Source of the DNA: Deltaproteobacteria bacterium
GTDB taxonomy: Bacteria > Bdellovibrionota_C > UBA2361 > J135
Reading direction: 5' to 3'
DNA length: 64,000 nt
Assembly (NCBI GenBank): GCA_020635175.1
Contig: JACKAH010000002.1
Location: 62,001-126,000 of the forward strand
Shown: positions 62,000 through 64,000 of the stretch, piece after piece
Numbering within the stretch: the first letter of the stretch is position 1
Layout: each line of letters begins with the position of its first letter
The notes under the pieces: generated by a model
The model's input: the letters and a program-made list of their open reading frames with translations, nothing else
Databases searched by the model: none
What the model was told of the DNA's origin: nothing
Made by a program: the position numbers and the translations under genes

Positions 62000-64000
62000 A
62001 TGCATATAGTAAAACGAGACTTTCACGGTCGTGAATTCTCTTTAGAGTCAGGAAAGGTTGCGAAGCAAGCCAATGGGTCAATTATGGCTCGTATGGGTGA
62101 TACTACTGTATTGATAACGGTAGGTATGGGCGATGAAAAAGACGCCGATTTCTTTCCACTCTCATGTGACTACATAGAAAAGACTTATGCTGCTGGAAAA
62201 ATTCCAGGAGGATATTTTAAGCGTGAAGGTAAGCTTAGTGAGCACGAAACACTAACCTCACGTATTATTGATAGACCTATTCGACCATTATTCCCAGAAG
62301 GTATGCGTCGTGAAGTTCAGGTAATTGCAACCGTTCTTTCAGCAGATGCTAATAACGAGCCGGATGTAGTTGCACTTTGTGGTGCTTCAGCAGCTCTGAC
62401 TGTTTCTGATATTCCATTCGAAGGACCTGTTGCAGGTGTCAGGGTTGGTCGAGTTAACGGAAAGCTCATCATAAATCCAAGCTTAGAGGAACGTGAGCAA
62501 TCTGATATGAATTTCTTTGTGGCTGGATCACGAGACGCCATTGTTATGGTTGAAGGTGGAGCCAAGGAAGTTTCGGAAGATGAAGTTTTAGAAGCGCTCT
62601 ACTATGCGCATTCTGAGATGCAAGCTTTGATTGATATGCAATCAGAACTTGGTGGTCAGTGTGGGCTTGCTAAAGTTGAGATCAAAGTTCCTCAGATTGC
62701 GCCTGAAGTATTAGAGAAAGTTCAACAGTTTTGTGCTGGTAAAATAGAAGCAGCCATGACTATTCAAGTTAAGCATGAGCGCAAAGAGGCGTTATCTAAG
62801 CTTAAAGAAGAGATGCTTGAGGCTTTAGTTAATCCTGAAGATGAAGAAGCAGATTCTAAAACTGCTGAGATAAAAGGAGCATTTTCTGAGTATCACTACG
62901 ATGCTGTTAGAAATTACATGCTTAAAAATAAGATTAGGATTGATGGAAGAGATTCAAAAACTGTAAGAAAGATTGATATCGAGACGACGCTTTTACCGCG
63001 AGCTCATGGGTCTGCTCTCTTTACACGTGGAGAAACTCAAGCGATTGTTGTTGCTACTCTAGGCACTGCAACAGAAGCTCAGCGAATCGATAGCTTGCTT
63101 GGAGAAGAAGAGAAACACTTCATGCTTCATTATAACTTTCCTCCATTTAGTGTCGGTGAGGTTCGATTTCTCAGAGGTCCAGGCCGTAGAGAGATTGGAC
63201 ATGGTGCTTTAGCTGAAAGAGCTATTCGTGCAGTTGTGCCTAGTGCTGATGAATTTCCTTATGTAATTCGAGTTGTTTCTGAGATTACAGAAAGCAATGG
63301 TTCTAGCTCTATGGCTTCAGTTTGCGGAGCAAGTTTGTCGCTGATGGACGCAGGAGTTCCGATAAAGGCACCAGTAGCTGGTGTTGCTATGGGGCTTATT
63401 GAGAGTGGTAGCGATTATATGATCTTAACAGATATCCTTGGAGACGAGGATCATCTTGGTGATATGGACTTCAAAGTTTGTGGAACTGAAAAAGGTATCA
63501 CCGCACTTCAGATGGACATTAAGATTAAGGGGCTTAAGAAAGAGATCATGGTTGAGGCCATGAACCAAGCTCGTGAGGGAAGGCTTCATATCTTAGAGAA
63601 AATGAATGAGGTTATCTCTAAGTCTCGAACAGAGTTGAGTGAGTTTGCTCCGAGAGTCACTACTTTTAAAATCAGCACCGATAAAATTCGCGATCTGATT
63701 GGGCCAGGTGGTAAGACTATTAGGTCAATTACTGAATCTTTTGGAGTTAAGATTGAAGTTCAAGATGATGGAACAGTAAGCCTGTTTAGCTCTGATCGTG
63801 ATAAGACCGAAGAGGCTTTGAAAGTAATTAAGGCTCTGACTGAAGAAGCTGAGGTAGGTAAGATTTACACCGGAGTTGTGAAGAAAATAACTGACTTTGG
63901 TGCTTTTGTTGAGATTCTGCCAGGGACTTCAGGTCTGCTCCATATCTCTCAGATTAGTGATGATAGAGTGGAAGAGGTTACCGATGTGCTAAGCGAAGGT
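62000..64000 (+). CDS. pnp: Polyribonucleotide nucleotidyltransferase (cut by window edge)
   Basis: PNPase degrades and tails RNA with phosphate. 667 codons are visible; the end lies outside. Two RNase PH domains are present: the first with LPLSCDYIEKTYAAGKIPGG-like sequence (seen as PLSCDYIEKTYAAGKIPGG) and IDRPIRPLFPEG, the second with DGRDSKTVRKIDIE, GSALFTRGETQA and RGPGRREIGHGALAERA; then a KH domain (DKIRDLIGPGGKTIRSI, from about residue 562) and the start of the S1 domain (GVVKKITDFGAFVEILPG, from about residue 625). ATG 62000 follows GAGGAG with 6-nt spacing. Confidence 0.97.
   Translation, partial: MHIVKRDFHGREFSLESGKVAKQANGSIMARMGDTTVLITVGMGDEKDADFFPLSCDYIEKTYAAGKIPGGYFKREGKLSEHETLTSRIIDRPIRPLFPEGMRREVQVIATVLSADANNEPDVVALCGASAALTVSDIPFEGPVAGVRVGRVNGKLIINPSLEEREQSDMNFFVAGSRDAIVMVEGGAKEVSEDEVLEALYYAHSEMQALIDMQSELGGQCGLAKVEIKVPQIAPEVLEKVQQFCAGKIEAAMTIQVKHERKEALSKLKEEMLEALVNPEDEEADSKTAEIKGAFSEYHYDAVRNYMLKNKIRIDGRDSKTVRKIDIETTLLPRAHGSALFTRGETQAIVVATLGTATEAQRIDSLLGEEEKHFMLHYNFPPFSVGEVRFLRGPGRREIGHGALAERAIRAVVPSADEFPYVIRVVSEITESNGSSSMASVCGASLSLMDAGVPIKAPVAGVAMGLIESGSDYMILTDILGDEDHLGDMDFKVCGTEKGITALQMDIKIKGLKKEIMVEAMNQAREGRLHILEKMNEVISKSRTELSEFAPRVTTFKISTDKIRDLIGPGGKTIRSITESFGVKIEVQDDGTVSLFSSDRDKTEEALKVIKALTEEAEVGKIYTGVVKKITDFGAFVEILPGTSGLLHISQISDDRVEEVTDVLSEG

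Overview
The window is a dense run of housekeeping genes from a Gram-negative bacterium of moderate to low GC content. LpxD, Tat secretion, RseP, lipoprotein signals and c-type cytochromes indicate a diderm cell. The gene order (rpsB-tsf-pyrH-frr-uppS-cdsA-dxr-rseP, tsaD-rsmA, rpsO-pnp) is generic. A sigma54-type response regulator, a Tad-like pilus trio and an OpcA-type G6PD partner point loosely to a deltaproteobacterial-grade or otherwise uncultured diderm lineage. The phylum cannot be fixed from this window. Genes use standard stops and are packed tightly, with many 1-27 bp overlaps.

Layout: 1-4.2 kb holds an AI-2E-type permease (cut by the window edge), a lipid kinase, nadC, birA and coaX. 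4.2-6.9 kb (minus strand) holds a solute-binding/vWA lipoprotein and lpxD. 7.0-9.4 kb holds threonine dehydratase, a candidate antisense-oriented small RNA and a double cNMP-domain protein. 9.4-10.55 kb is GC-rich island 1, with one HAD-like gene on the minus strand. 10.7-15.2 kb holds sugar-phosphate enzymes (manA and a eukaryote-type hexokinase), two YbjQ proteins and an M48 protease. 15.2-17.7 kb (minus) holds srkA, tatC, tatA/B and apt. 18-24 kb holds the oxidative pentose phosphate set tal-zwf-opcA-pgl and an acyl-CoA dehydrogenase. 24-29.6 kb holds an Agl23-like membrane protein, panE, an MBL hydrolase and purB-purS-purQ. 29.7-31.2 kb is GC-rich island 2, with one secreted or membrane-anchored protein on the minus strand. 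31.5-39 kb is the translation/isoprenoid/envelope operon. 39-47 kb holds rho, an NtrC-type regulator, a four-RCK SLC13 carrier, a diheme cytochrome, tsaD and rsmA. 47-52 kb is a secreted Gly/Ser-rich protein followed by a TadE/TadF/TadG-like trio. 52-57 kb is a methyltransferase with three glycosyltransferases. 57-64 kb holds ligA, gltX, a YkgJ-type cysteine-cluster protein, rpsO and pnp (cut by the window edge).

The most unusual elements are the two GC-rich single-gene islands. Both sit in intergenic gaps, both carry a minus-strand gene whose base and codon use is unlike the rest of the window, and both are framed by strong inverted repeats. They may be imported single-gene cassettes or foreign sequence joined in assembly; the sequence alone does not decide. 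Other points of interest are a C-rich small RNA candidate at 8.2-8.4 kb, an RBS-masking hairpin in front of pnp, an isolated Tad-like minor pseudopilin block, and promoters placed so close to start codons that leaderless transcripts are likely.
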